Positions 1-11,239 of a DNA stretch of 64,000 nt are shown here, one piece after another. Origin of the DNA: Anastrepha obliqua (lineage: Eukaryota; Arthropoda; Insecta; Diptera; Tephritidae); assembly GCF_027943255.1 (NCBI RefSeq), contig NC_072893.1, forward strand, positions 31,952,001-32,016,000. The letters run 5' to 3'. Under the pieces are notes generated by a model. It had not been told where the DNA came from. It worked only from the letters and a program-made list of their open reading frames with translations, and made no database searches. The first letter of the stretch is position 1. Each line of letters opens with the position of its first letter. The position numbers were made by a program, and so were the translations under genes.

Positions 1-240
1 TTGTTGGCTCAGTTATGTTCATGGCGAATTTGACGATGTGGTCTTCGTCTCTATGCATAACGTGTCCGTAAGATCTTATAGCCTGCCTTCTCTCATTTTC
101 TCTCAGATTGGTGCAAGTTTCATATCTTTTCGTACCTTTATGTTCTTCACTTTATCCACGAGCGTTATTCCTGTTGCCCAGCGAAGCATTTTCATTTCGG
201 TCACGTGCATCTTCTGGTTGCCGCTTAGTTTGCGCTACCC
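1..240 (-). mobile_element. RTE-like non-LTR retrotransposon, C-terminal RT remnant
   Basis: The minus strand reads as the region downstream of the RT catalytic core typical of RTE-like LINEs: EMKMLRWATGITLVDKV, then KVRKDMKLAPI, then YGHVMHRDEDHIVKFAMN. At least one stop and a frameshift (near 75-90) break it, so it is a dead fragment. The window edge cuts its 3' end. In the family this segment follows the RT and has no catalytic residues. Related but different RTE-like fragments occur at 11.05, 32.7, 44.7 and 47.9 kb. The clade name is from recalled motif resemblance. Confidence 0.7.
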
Positions 241-536
241 AACTTTCCTACCGGTACAGCTTTACTGGCCTTTCCCTTAATCGTTAATGACATTTTCCTG
301 GCAATGGAATAAGGAAAAGCCTATGACAAGACGAAGATTTGATATAAGTGCAGAGCTTTGGCACAAGTATATTACATCTAAAGGGATTACTCTCGAGGTG
401 GCAAAGTAGATATTGATGATTAAATAAATTTTTACGAGAAAAATCCATTGTGATATCATACAGAGGAGGAAAAAAAGAAGGAAGAGAACCAAATAGGTAG
501 GACTAGAGGATGACAACCAACAGTGGTCAATAACAT
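241..536. other. non-coding interval
   Basis: Low-complexity AT-rich sequence between two minus-strand retrotransposon fragments. The short open stretch on the minus strand (277-540) has no recognisable motif. Confidence 0.6.
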
Positions 537-890
537 TCATATCAACCGCTTCAAGCTACTAATAAATTTCACCAGATGGGTGATATTCAAACTCGCAATA
601 GCCGCAGGTGTAGCGAAAAAGTAAGAGGTTAGATGTGTAAATCTTTGCCCGACGAGAGCAGGGCAACTGAGAAGAAGGTGCTGAGATGATTCCACCTCAT
701 CTTCCAGACAACTTCTGCAAAAACGACTTGAAGCAATTCCAAGTATCATCGCATGGAGGCCTAACGGACATTGTCCTGTAGGGATATCTACCAAATTTGA
801 TAGCTACAGCTTTACTAGCCCTTGAAATTCCCTCGAGCGCCTCCGATCTACCCCTCGCTAGAAGAATCGCGCGACTTTTCACGTTTACGT
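537..890 (-). mobile_element. LOA/I-like non-LTR retrotransposon 3' end (copy 1)
   Basis: Two overlapping minus-strand frames carry the C-terminal cysteine-rich tail that follows RNase H in I/LOA-type LINEs: GQCPLGLHAMILGIAS, then CRSCLEDEVESSQHLLLSCP, giving a C-x2-C-x-H-x-C arrangement, then VKFISSLKRLI before the stop. The same tail is at 55.65-56.1 kb with very similar residues, so the two are one family. The frame changes near 700-790, so it cannot encode an intact protein. The copy is 5'-truncated at about 890. Confidence 0.75.
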
Positions 891-1790
891 AAATGCCCTC
901 GTACGTCAGTCATATGGATTGCCTCATATGCATAAGTATGTGTGTGCATATTTCTCAAATATACTCAGATAAATTAAAGTGCCTTCCTAATTAGCAAATT
1001 TTTATTGAAATTTTTTGTCTCTTTTATTGAATCTTCTGATTTGCATATGACTTCCGAGGCTCAATGAAGAAGACATAGCAGCAGCAACAGAAATTCATTT
1101 GAAATATTCCACTATAATTCAAATGCCAATAATTCGATGGGAACAACTAAAGTAGCAGTTTCACATGTGAGACCGCCAAGCCATTAAGTTACCAACAGGA
1201 AACTCCTAATTTTTAGCTCAATAAATTCGAAAGTGGCGAAAAACTAAAACTTTAAGCTACAATCAATTTTCATTGCTTTCACTTAAAATCGTCACTGAAA
1301 ATTCATGCAAACTACAAAAAATACACCACTTAAAACATGAACATTGAAATGTTACAACTTTTTCAAAAATACAGCACTAAATGTAACACAAAGTGTCACA
1401 GACAGGTGAAAAATTGGCACTAAAATTTTTAATAGGGGACATAAATTTCGTAGATCCTTTTAGCCACAAAACTGTTTTGCGATATTTTTTGGCATATTTG
1501 TTTTTGTATTTGCATTCGTCTGCGCTAATGCATAAATTGTAGAGGACGCACGAGTAGTAAATAATAAATAGTTAGTGGCGCCTTGAAAGGAAAGTGGGCG
1601 GACGAGCATACCAGTGACTCCCATTAGAGTGCCAGTGAACATCAATGATGCGAATCTCGTAAAAATTGGTGAAAATCTGCAGGTAAGGCATACGTTCGTG
1701 GCCGCTGGCACGACAAAAAAAATTAAGTGAATTAGGCGGCTGCTAGGACAATGAAGCGAATGGAAGCTTCTTTCGAAAAAATTTAGCTAG
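891..1790. other. non-coding interval
   Basis: AT-rich DNA. An 83-codon open frame on the minus strand (1460-1711) contains hydrophobic stretches but no motif or family I recognise and no start or splice context I can support. I see nothing else assignable. Confidence 0.5.
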
Positions 1791-1794
1791 GGAA

Positions 1795-2035
1795 CTACTG
1801 TAAGCGCAAAATTTCGCACATATCATCGAGATGATTTAATTGAAGCAGTAGAAAAACCTCTAGTAATTTGGATAGAGGGCAATAGTGAAAAAATACCCGT
1901 AAATCCTACTTCGATAAGGTACAGAGCGCTCAATATTTAGAGCTCTTTAAAGAAAAGGAACAAACTCCATCTACCAATAAATTTAGTGCAAGCAAGGGAA
2001 AGTTTGAAAGCTTAAAAAAAGACACAATAGGATTC
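1795..2035 (+). mobile_element. Tigger/pogo-like (CENP-B type HTH) transposase remnant
   Basis: The plus strand reads RDDLIEAVEKPLVIWIEG, then EKIPVNPTSIRYRALNI, and after a +/-1 shift near 1935, LFKEKEQTPSTNKFSASKGK. This order matches the second half of the CENP-B-type DNA-binding domain of Tigger/jerky transposases: the E-x2-L-V-x-W-I-E motif, then I-P-x6-I-x3-A-L, then the F-x-A-S-x-G-x-F motif. Only this DNA-binding portion is visible, with no DDE catalytic domain. The frameshift and short length mark it as an old relic. Assignment is from motif order. Confidence 0.55.
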
Positions 2036-2325
2036 AATTTTTTACTCATTTTGACGATTATAATGAACATTTCTTCGACTTCAATATGGCAGATAAAACT
2101 AAAAAAACAATTCATTAAATATTTTTCAATGTTGCGTTTTCAAAACATTGCCTTTCTCAAGCAATTTTCAGCATTTCGCTAGATATATTAAAATTATTAT
2201 AGAGTTTGGGAATAAGTTTCCGTCCGTTCTTGGCCAAAGTTACGAATTATTTAAACAATTAAATAATACACGACATTACGTGAAGTATGTGCCATTGGAA
2301 CCTACAATGCAGGCAGCATACGGAT
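2036..2325. other. non-coding interval
   Basis: AT-rich sequence between the Tigger and mariner relics. No supported features. Confidence 0.5.
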
Positions 2326-2327
2326 TC

Positions 2328-3060
2328 CTCATTCATTGAGCCAGTTTGCGCTGCTCTCGTAAGAAGTGAATCGCTCTCCAATAAAGGCTGACTTCATTGC
2401 TCGGAACAGTTGATAATCCGAAGGTGCAATGTCCGGTGAATATGACGGGTGGGGCAAGATTTCCCAATTCAGTCCATCTAAATATTTCTGAAGCGATTTA
2501 GCAACGTCTGGCCTGGCGTTGTCATCAGCAAAATGAGCAAAATCAGTTTGTCATGTAAACTACCGTCCCTTTCCGGCCGCATTAGCTGCAGTCGGTAACG
2601 ATCGCCAGTGATGGTTTGAGATGGTTTAAGGAGTTCATATAAGATGGCACCTTTCTGATGCCACCAGAAGCACAATATAACCTTTGACGCATGAATATTT
2701 TTTCGCTGTCGATGGACCTGGTTCACTTGGCAGTAAAAGATCCATTTTTCATCGCCAGTGACTAGGCGAAACAGAAACTCTTTTCTTTTCTGCCTTTCAA
2801 GAAGCATGTTACACGTCACCAAACCTCTCTCGATATCCCTCTCCTTCAAGTCATGTAGCACCCAGTTACATGTTCTCTGCTTTCTGGACCATTCCCATCG
2901 CGTGCAATCTGTCAATATCCAACTCTTTAGACATATCATCAAGGATTCGACACGCGTCTTCATCCAATAATTGTTGTAGTTGAGTATCATCGATTTTTTT
3001 CGGTGCCCTTTCGCGGTGCCCAACTACTACGATCGAGATCTCACATTTACACCTTCAAAT
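2328..3060 (-). mobile_element. mariner (D34D) transposase pseudogene
   Basis: The minus strand encodes most of a mariner transposase in two or more frames. From the N-terminal side: a degraded helix-turn-helix, LKERDIERGLVTCNMLLERQ, VTGDEKWIFY (first catalytic D), LLKPSQTITGDRYRLQLMR, then after a frameshift near 2530 DDNARPDVAKSLQ (second D) and YSPDIAPSDYQLFRAMKS (third D). There are 34 residues between the last two catalytic D residues, as in mariner. The C-terminal tail is cut at about 2330 and no terminal inverted repeat is evident. Frameshifts and truncation make it inactive. Confidence 0.85.
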
Positions 3061-4525
3061 CACCAGTATATTACTAGAGTCAGCAGCAGCGACGCCCCTT
3101 TTACGAAAGCTTTTTTTCAGGAAACTTATTCCCATACCCAATATAATATTCAAATTTCGAACTCAGCTCTATCTTAATTTTAATAAGTTTACTGTGATGA
3201 GTACAAGGCACCACCCTGAGGACGAAGTGCAAACCTCCTAAAAGCTAAATCTAAATATTTGAGTTTAATCGGCTTTTCACATTTCTGGATTGCCAATATG
3301 TAAAACAAAATAGGTGTATATTTCAAAATATTTACGAAATTCCATTAACAAATGATTGATTACAATTTTCCTCATTGATTTTTCAAAACTTTTTCCACCT
3401 GCCAGCTTAGTTATTTGACTTAACATCGATTAAAAAATGCATATATTTTGGGTGCATGAACTCAATGCTGTCTTAACTGATAATATGGATGGCCAGTCAT
3501 AACCACTTGTCAATAGATGGCCTGCGGCAATCGAGTGTGCAAGATTTTTCACAACTTTTAAACTCGAAGCCTTTCAAACCTATGTGTGGCCCCTTCATTT
3601 TCAGCTGTGTGTGCGTATGTATGAGTGTATGTGGGATGTCTATAAAAAATAACTGTGCATATAAAATGAGAAGGTAACTTGAAACGATACCAAATTATGC
3701 GCAATCAACAGCAAAACGCTGTGTAGCTGTTGCCATAAAACGTTGATTTGGAATTGGCTAATTGACGAATGCCAGCACCTTGTGGCGCAAAACATCGCTG
3801 CAACTCTGCGTGAGTGGGCATTAACCAGCTTGTGGCAGCAAGTAATAGCAAACTGTGCGTATGTAGTTCAACTGGTTTGCGTCCGCAAATTTTTCCACAC
3901 AGCTAATTTGGATGAGCCGCAACAGCAACGTTAACTGTCGATGGCTGAGTGATAAAAAAGGCTGATATTCGTTTAATTTTAGTTGGTTTAACTTTTCATT
4001 TTGCCATCGTTAATGGTTCGAGTTTGGGAAAAATCACTCAACTGGCTGGTGGGAGTTCATAAACCTTTGTGTGCATTTCCAACAGCAGCATTCGCTCAAT
4101 TACTTCGCTTATGCATTATGCATTTATGCGTATTTATGCTTGTTAATTTAATTTTTTATGTAATATCAGTGCCGATAATTTCTTTAAATAGCCACTGAGA
4201 TGAAATATACTTAAAAAGCTATCAAATGGTTAGCAACAGCTTTTACACTTTTGTGGCAAGTGAGTGGTGAATTTACTAATCAAAATATCGCTGCTGGTGG
4301 CCAAACCAAAAATCTTTTAAATTTTAGTTTTGTATACGAATGAGCAGATGAGAATTCGCTCCCAGCTATGTCATGCAAAAAATATGGAAAATAATGGCAG
4401 TGCTACTTTCTAAAGGTCCAAGGGCATGCCAAGACTATGGGAGAAAAAATATTTGTTTTGTGGAATTATTTTATTTGCATTCCTCTTGCGTATGGCAATA
4501 CTCTGCTCAATAATTATAAGCGGCT
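3061..4525. other. non-coding interval
   Basis: No coding signal. A short TG-rich imperfect tract lies near 3606-3632. Several short open frames here have no recognisable motif. Confidence 0.5.
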
Positions 4526-4529
4526 ACTG

Positions 4530-4852
4530 TAGCCGAATGGCTTTGTGCGTGACTCACTTGACTTCACTTTTGCATACTTCTTGGACCTATTATTTCTGTA
4601 TTGCAGCATCTCGAAGGGAAAGGTCAGCTTTTTTCGAAATAACGCCATTCTTTGGCTTTTGTTTGCGACGCAAATCCTTGCTTTCTTCCACTGCCAGGCC
4701 TGCGCTTCACCGACAAGGTTTGATTCAACTTTTTTAGCATATAAGTTACCGTACATTTTGGACAATTTAAAGTTTTTGCTCTGGCATTGTTCGACAAATG
4801 ACCATTTTCTTGCTTTTTGCGCACAATTTTCTTCGCAAGCTCCCCCTTAACC
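4530..4852 (-). mobile_element. Tc1/mariner-superfamily transposase, N-terminal HTH fragment
   Basis: The minus strand from 4850 reads ELAKKIVRKKQENGHLSNN, then LNCPKCTVTYMLKKLNQTLS, then VKRRPGSGRKQG, and in a shifted frame a degraded second helix-turn-helix beginning LSLRDAA. This is the bipartite paired-like DNA-binding domain of Tc1-type transposases, with the GRK linker (an AT-hook-like GSGRK) between the two HTHs. No catalytic domain follows and no terminal repeats were found. The overlapping plus-strand frame (4426-4737) looks like a shadow. Confidence 0.6.
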
Positions 4853-5156
4853 GAATATATTTTGAAGAGAAGTAGAAGTTACAAAGAGTGAGTACGCCAA
4901 ATTAATAAAGACAACAAACACTATGAATATGTGTACTAATTTTTTTATTACAGTTAGTTTAGTGCACGTAATGAGTAAACATAACCTAGTAGTTATTTCG
5001 TGTCCATTCTACAATTTATTTTTCTCAGCCTCCAACTGTTACATATCAACATTCTAGAAATAACATTTTTCATAATATCAAAGGCAGCTTCTAATCTGAT
5101 GCGTCAACAATTTCGACGTGACAACTTATTAAATAAAAGAATTCGAATAACGATTA
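4853..5156. other. non-coding interval
   Basis: AT-rich spacer. No supported features. Confidence 0.5.
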
Positions 5157-5539
5157 TAAAGGGTGGTTAAGTTTTAATGGCCGGTGTTGATTTTGAATAA
5201 ATACATTTTTTTTGGGAAACTATTGTCATTTTTCTTTATTATGATAATATCGGTATGGCTCAATTACGTATAGAACAAAATATTGGCCAAATGGCTGCCG
5301 CGTTCTCGGCGGTACACCTCCATCCGATGGTCCAAATTTTCGATGATGCTGAGGCATAATTGAGGTTCTATGCCGTTAATGTGCCGAATTATCTCATCCT
5401 TTAGCTCTTGAATTGTTGTTGGCTTATCGAGGTATACCTTTTCTTTCAAATAACCCCACAGAAAGAAGTCCAACGGTGTCGTTGACGATTAGGTGTGGTT
5501 CACATTCAATATCGGCCCTTAAAACTTAACCACCCTTTA
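5157..5539 (-). mobile_element. DD41D-type mariner deletion derivative (AAGGGTGGTT family), copy 1
   Basis: Inverted ends AAGGGTGGTTAAGTTTTAA (5159) and its complement (ending 5537) are flanked by TA. The interior is transposase on the minus strand: DFFLWGYLKEKVYLDKPTT, then QELKDEIIRHINGIEPQLC, then the C-terminal signature RERGSHLANILFYT. Everything N-terminal to the third catalytic region is missing. The transposase starts directly after the 5' terminal region (junction near 5480-5500). A copy at 28697-29059 appears to share the junction, so this looks like an amplified MITE-like lineage. Confidence 0.8.
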
Positions 5540-6866
5540 TTATCACAATCAAACACCAAAAACATACACAAAATTAGTTTCAGATTAGCAAAAACAAGAA
5601 TTCTTTTCTTCTCTGTTTCTTCGTGAGAAAATTGCACCTTTAACGTTTTTTTTTTATATTTTCATCTTCGCAGATTTATTAATCTGTTCTTTGTAATCAT
5701 ATATAATACTTGTATAATGAATGTTTAAAAGCAAATTTTTTCCCTTTGTTTTAAAAAATACAAAAAAAATTGCAAAGTACTCAGTAAAGAAGAACACGAA
5801 TAATAACACTATGAAATATCGATAAAACCTGCATTTCTCGGCGCGTATGTTTAAAAAATTAAAATTAATTATGAGCTCATTGCCAGCCAAAACAAAGAAG
5901 CCCGTAGTAAAAAAGCGAAGAATACAAAAACTATGATAAAGAAGGAATAAAAATTGAAAAAACCGCGCCTTACTTAATGAAGCAAGACAAAGAAACTTGC
6001 TTTATTAAGCCACAAGCTGAGAAGATGCGATCTTAAGGAGTGTTTCGCTATTTTTGCGTCTGCTGCTGACAATGATTTTATTATTTTTGGGTCATCACCG
6101 CATTGTTTGTGGAATAGCCTACCTTAGCAAGCACAACTTGTATGATAAATCTGTAATCAGGTACAAAGTACATAAAAAAATATGAACAAATCAATAAAGC
6201 ATACACTTGCACTGGTATTTGCAAACATATATACACACCCGTCTAGGCTTATATGTACGCACATGTAGACAAGACAGCGGCGCACCTTAGTTGAAATGCA
6301 CGCCATGACGTATGCGCAACTTCTTCTCGGGCTTCGCGTTGCTGATGGCAATGAATGAACGAATGTCAGCATTTTATGGATGAATGATTAGGTTTTATTA
6401 AAAATTATTAAACGTATATTTATATTATTTATGTATATTATGTATCCATGTCTTCGAATTACGGAACTATTAGCTCAACATGTGGGAGGTGGATGCTAAT
6501 TGCTTTTACAACAAATTCTAACATCCATCCATTTGCATTGTACGATTCAAAATAGAAGACAAAATAAAAAAATTGTATTAGTATAATGCTTGAGAATTTG
6601 AATGCTTCTACAAAGAATATTACTGAAACCCAAGCTCGATTAAGAAGCTATTAATGAATTCGCCTGTGGTACCACTGCGGCGCTAGTTGTTGCATGGGTG
6701 GTTATTACCTCTTCTCTTGGTCTAGTTGTTCTTACACATAGACTTTTTTATTTCTAGAGAGCTTGAAATTAAAATTTGAAATTAAAAAAGGCGAGCCAAG
6801 AAACACAGAGAGAATGTTAACTCTTAAAACACTCAGGCTAAGAAGCCCATTGTTTTCAAAGCTCTG
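5540..6866. other. non-coding interval
   Basis: AT-rich DNA with A and T runs. No motif-bearing frame seen. Confidence 0.5.
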
Positions 6867-7066
6867 GAGAGTAAAAGGGTTGATAGTAAAGGAGACAAGG
6901 AGAGAAGTGACAGAGAAAACGAGATAGGATAGAATAGAGACAGAGGCTGAGACAAAGATGGATAGTGAAAGGGTTGATAGTAAAGGAGAAAAGGAGAGAA
7001 GTGACAGAGAAAAAGAGATAGGATAGAATAGAGACAGAGACAGAGACAGAGACTGAGACAAAGATA
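6867..7066. repeat. purine-rich minisatellite, two units of about 94 bp
   Basis: Two adjacent near-identical units (about 6867-6960 and 6961-7066) share GGGTTGATAGTAAAGGAG and GATAGGATAGAATAGAGACA. The second has a local expansion of GAGACA near 7031-7051. The plus strand is almost entirely A, G and T, and the minus strand translates into Ser/Leu-rich low-complexity frames, which are not genes. Confidence 0.85.
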
Positions 7067-7326
7067 GCTAGTTCGGTGAGAATTTTCCAGATTATTTGGT
7101 AAATTTGCAAATATCTTCCAGTTTGGGAGAACCAATTTTACTCATTCTCATTCCCGAGAAATAAATTGAACAAAGCAACAACAAAGAAAATTGTAATTAA
7201 GTTTTATGAAATTTAGTAAAAGCAAATTTTAAATATATTTAGCTTAATAAAAATCTATTTTTTAACGAATAAAATATAATGAAATAACATATAAAAATAA
7301 TAAAGTAAAATATAATATTTTAAATA

Positions 7327-8302
7327 AAGGGTTTTCCAATAAGAGATGTTATTTCCATAAAAGATCAGTGGTTTCGTTGCTTGTGTGGCCCGTGGCGACG
7401 TCTTGTTGAAAATAAACGTTGTCCATCAATACCCACAATACCATCAATACCATCCAATTCCGGTCATAAAAAATCGTTAATCATCTCTCGATAGCGCAAT
7501 CCATTCGCCGTAACTGTTGCTTATTAACAGCTTCATTATCGAAAAAGTAAGGTCCAATGACTCCACCGGACCATAAACCGCACCAAACAGTCACACGTTG
7601 AGGATAGAGCGGCTTTTCAACAATAACTCTTGGATTTTATGAGCCGCAGATCCGACAATTTTGCTTGTTGCCGAAGCCACCGAATTGGAAATGGGTCTCA
7701 TCACACAAGATGGTTTTTCGATGGAATTCCGGATCATTTTCATGCATTTCAACGACCCAATCAGCAAAGACACGACGTTGTTGATGATCGGCCGGCTTGA
7801 GTTCTTGTGTTAACTGGACTTTATAAGCTTTAAGACCCAAATCTTTATGCAAAATACAGTGTAATGACGTTTGTGGAATGCCTAATTCCAAAGAACGACG
7901 AGGAATGGACAAACCTGGGTTTTCTTCAATACTTTCGGCTACATCAGCAATATTTTCGGCTGTTCTTGAGCGACGTGCACGGGTTTTATTCTTCACGTCC
8001 CTAACTTGTCCCAACAGCTCGAATTTTTTCAGCAATTTCTGATTTGCGGTCCGGCAAGGTCCTTCACGATGACCCAAGAATGTGCGAGTTTTACGAACCA
8101 TCTCTGCCAAATTTTCACATTTTCATCATTTTTAGAGTGAATATTATATTAATAATTTCAGTGCGTCGTTTAAACGTCTGTCATTCCATTTTTATTAATG
8201 GCGTAGTTTCTACTTGAAAAATATCAAAAAATTACAGCTTCAAAAGTGACAGCTACCGAAATAGCGGGCTATTCAAAATAACACCTGTTATTGGAAAACC
8301 TT
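7327..8302 (-). mobile_element. DD41D-type mariner (GGGTTTTCCAATA family), N-terminal-half copy
   Basis: Inverted ends AAGGGTTTTCCAATAAGAG (7327) and a diverged complement (ending about 8302) bound a minus-strand transposase. The N-terminal HTH runs through RTAENIADVAESIEENPGLS and LGIPQTSLHCILHKDLGLKA. It is followed by YKVQLTQELKPADHQQRR, ILCDETHFQF (first catalytic D), NKQNCRI, a stop at about 7637-7639, then VTVWCGLWSGGVIGPYFF and DNVYFQQDVATGHTSNE (second D). Just after the second D the sequence jumps to the 3' terminal repeat, deleting the third D and the C-terminus. Copies at 15752 and 59884 keep the missing half. Confidence 0.9.
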
Positions 8303-8488
8303 TCATATTGCCAGCAGCTCGCGGACTGTCAATTAAGATCGCAAAGGCAGGAATAGTTTAAATAAATAATTATGACTACCCTCCTTGTTGTGGGAGTTTG
8401 TGAGCTCATTTGAAACCATTTTGAGTATTCTTCTGCGCTTTCCAGCACTTCTAGAAATAAAATAAGTTTGTAAATTTAGTAATGTGTC
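8303..8488. other. non-coding interval
   Basis: Short spacer between a mariner derivative and a LINE fragment. No support for a feature. Confidence 0.4.
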
Positions 8489-8668
8489 TGTGTCTTAGCC
8501 ACATACTGCTCAGCTTTCACAGTAGAAGCAGCTGCACTGTATGAAGGAGTAATGTTTGCCTCTCAAGCCAGCAGAAGATATGTCATATGCAGCGATAACA
8601 AATCCGTTATTGAAGCCTTATAAAATCCAAAAAACGATATGTTACTCATCAATATGATAAGAAATATT

Positions 8669-9253
8669 ATACCTTCTACTCAAATATGAACGAGACGGTA
8701 TCAATAAAATGGTCCGCGGATGACATATGGCAAAAATAAATTTTTTGTTTTTTGGTAGGACTGTTATAAGCTTATATGGCAAATTTCAGCGTGATATGTC
8801 ACATAGTTTGTTTTCTGTGCAACTGTAAACAAGGCAAGCTCGAGTGTGTTCTTCGAATTCTCTTTTATGACTTCAATTGTCTCAAAATGTTTTCCACGGA
8901 GCGGCAACTTGAGCTTGGGAAACAGGAAAAAGTCACATGGAGGCATATCAGGCGAATACGGTGCTTGCGGAACGATATTAACATTATGTTTGTTCAAATA
9001 ATCGCGAACAAGACGTGATGTGTGAGCTGGTGCATTATCGTGATGCAAGAACCATGACTTGTTGTCCCACAATTCCTTCCTTTTAAGACGAATGTTATTC
9101 AGCACAGAAAACAAACTATGTGACATATCACGCTGAAATTTGCCATGTAAGCTTATAACAGTCCTACCAAAAAACAAAAAATTTATTTTTGCCATACGTC
9201 ATCCGCGGACCGTTTTATTGATACCGTCTCGTTCATATTTGAGCAAAAGGTAT
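8669..9253 (-). mobile_element. mariner relic with long inverted arms (potential hairpin)
   Basis: Left arm 8681-8820 and right arm 9102-9241 are inverted copies matching at 137 of 140 positions by eye, and homology extends to about 8669 and 9253 with a TA at the ends. The 281-bp centre encodes, on the minus strand, the second and third catalytic regions of a mariner transposase: KELWDNKSWFLHHDNAPAHT, YSPDMPPCDFFLFPKLKLPL, and RGKHFETIEVIKENSKN. The first catalytic D and both ends of the protein are missing. The arms may be unusually long TIRs or a fold-back rearrangement. It sits inside an RNase H domain. Confidence 0.85.
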
Positions 9254-9928
9254 ATGAAAAAAAGATGCAATAGAAATAATGTGGGTTCAAGGTCATGCTG
9301 GAATTAAAGGCAACGAAGTCGCTGATGAACGTGCAAACAAAGCACGGATACAGCCATTACACATTTTTAGCCACTTGACTTCTAAAGATCTACGTATGTA
9401 TGCGTCAAATTACTTAACCGGAAAACTCACCCATGATTGGGCCACATATCAACACTACTACAAATTAAGTTATCCCCGTGGAACTAAACCGATTTTCCCA
9501 TCTACGAATTGAACATCTACGGTATTGAAACCCACTCATAGTCATTTACTAAATGGAGCCTTGAAGCCGCCAAGGTCATGCTGCAATAGACCACATTTAT
9601 CAGTGCAACATCTCCTGGATGAATGACCGGGCCTAAGCCAGATCCGAACAATAGTTTTTGGCAACAGCAAACCCTTTGACCATCTGAAATTAGCAAACTC
9701 AGATAACATTAACGCTTTCCTTAAATTTTAAATACTAACTAAACCAAATGTATAAAATTATTGTTACTTTCATCCGCCAGATCACCAAGTTGTTGCTTTC
9801 TTTTTTAATACTCAATGTAAATTATCTCTGAAATAGCCTTACAAGTATAAATCTCGAGCCGAAGGCCTTAGTAGCCAGAGTTTTTGTTACATTTTAGTGT
9901 ATTGGTTGCTTATAAGTATTACTCTTAT

Positions 9929-9960
9929 ATATATATATATATAAATAAATATAAATAAGT
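9929..9960. repeat. TA/TAAA-rich microsatellite at LINE end
   Basis: TATATATATATATA then AAATAAATATAAATAAG, at the expected 3' end of the I-like fragment. Confidence 0.8.
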
Positions 9961-9962
9961 AG

Positions 9963-11040
9963 GTATGAAAGATAGCCTTCTAATGCTTGCCAGAAAAGGG
10001 CAGCGCTGCCAATGAAAGTACTCGCCGTATTCCAGTTCTTCGGTGTCATGGTAGCTGCACCGAAAGTCGTTTGTCAGCAGGCCAGTAGACTGAGATTCCA
10101 TTAGACATTGACGATGCCCTCGGTTTTTGGTAAACAGCCAAAGAGCAAATATTTATGCCGATTTCCTTACATTATACGATAAAAATCTTACTTCGTTCAA
10201 ACAGTCGAAAAAGTTACTGGCTTTTGAAATTATGATTTTTAGCATTAGTTGCAGGGCTATTTAGATAAACATTAACTTTCTCAACTGCAACATAAAAGTA
10301 AAGAAACATTAATTAGTACTTTTTTTGAAGAAGTTACAGAGCTTTGCAATGTTTGCTTTCTTTTTATTTGCATTGGCACTAAAACTCAACTTTTTTTCCC
10401 CCAAAACTCATCACTCCTTTCACTTTCAAGGACTGTCGATAATACAAAATTAATTTCTACTGAGAATTGCTGTAAAATTTCCAATACAACAACAAATAAG
10501 CACAAATGTCATTAACGCTTTTAATTTCAAACTTTAATAGTTGCTTAACAAAGTTGGTTTAGAAATATTTATTGTACCTGTGGTGAAGGTTAGATTTCAA
10601 AGTTCATGAAAACATTTTTAAATTTACAATCGTAATTTTTCTATTTACTTTTAATTGCATTTTTTCTTTCTAAAATGACGTAATTGCAAAAAATGCAGAA
10701 AATTACAATAATGACAATGGCTGTCAACTACTTGCAACTACACCACTCACCATTTTCACCATAAACGTTGACTGACCACAAGCACTTAGTGCTTTGCTTA
10801 TTACTTACTTACAATGTCAGCTGGTCCATAAACGGCCAAGGTCATTACACCTGCAGCCCAGCAAGACTGGACGGTGGTAGCGTTGAAGTAAAAAATTGCA
10901 TACAAAATAAATAACGTGAGGAAATATATACAGTATTGCGCATAAACTAAGCGTCATTTTTTTCAAATAGTTACGGTTATTGAATCGTTCTAATGATTGA
11001 AAACTGTAGTGTATTTTAGCTTCATGCAAATTGGATATTA
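9963..11040. other. non-coding interval
   Basis: AT-rich spacer. Around 9985-10140 the base composition is more balanced, which could be an unrecognised repeat, but no motif is visible on either strand. Confidence 0.4.
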
Positions 11041-11239
11041 GAGAAATAATGGCACTCGGCCATTCCCATTTCTTGATTCTTTCTTCTTCTTGGTTGTCGC
11101 GTTAACTGCTTAAGCGATTTTGGCCGAGTTTAACAAAGCGCGCCAGTCATTTCTTCTCGTGCTAACCGGAGGAAGTTGAAAACACGAAGTGAAACCAAGT
11201 CCTTCTCCACCTGATCTTTCCAATGCAGAGAAGGTCTTC

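Larger units (their letters stand above)
8490..9962 (+). mobile_element. I-like non-LTR retrotransposon, RNase H and 3' end, split by an insertion
   Basis: RNase H begins near 8500 with VEAAALYEGVMFASQASRR and VICSDNKSVIEAL (an RNase H D in SDN). It is broken at about 8670 and resumes at 9255 with IMWVQGHAGIKGNEVADERA, the C-terminal RNase H motif with a catalytic D. A degraded cysteine/histidine tail follows (LSVQHLLDECPGLSQIR near 9600-9650). It ends in an AT/TAA-rich tail at 9930-9960, as in I-type elements. Multiple frameshifts are present. The insertion is the inverted-repeat mariner relic. Confidence 0.75.

Noticed and set aside
1460..1711. 83-codon minus-strand frame
   Set aside because: Some hydrophobic character but no recognisable domain, repeats or neighbours. 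Not enough to call a gene.
4426..4850. Plus-strand frames of 101-103 codons
   Set aside because: They are shadows of the minus-strand Tc1-type helix-turn-helix region, which carries the recognisable motifs.
6732..7135. Overlapping Ser/Leu-rich minus-strand frames of about 100 codons
   Set aside because: They are translations of the purine-rich minisatellite.
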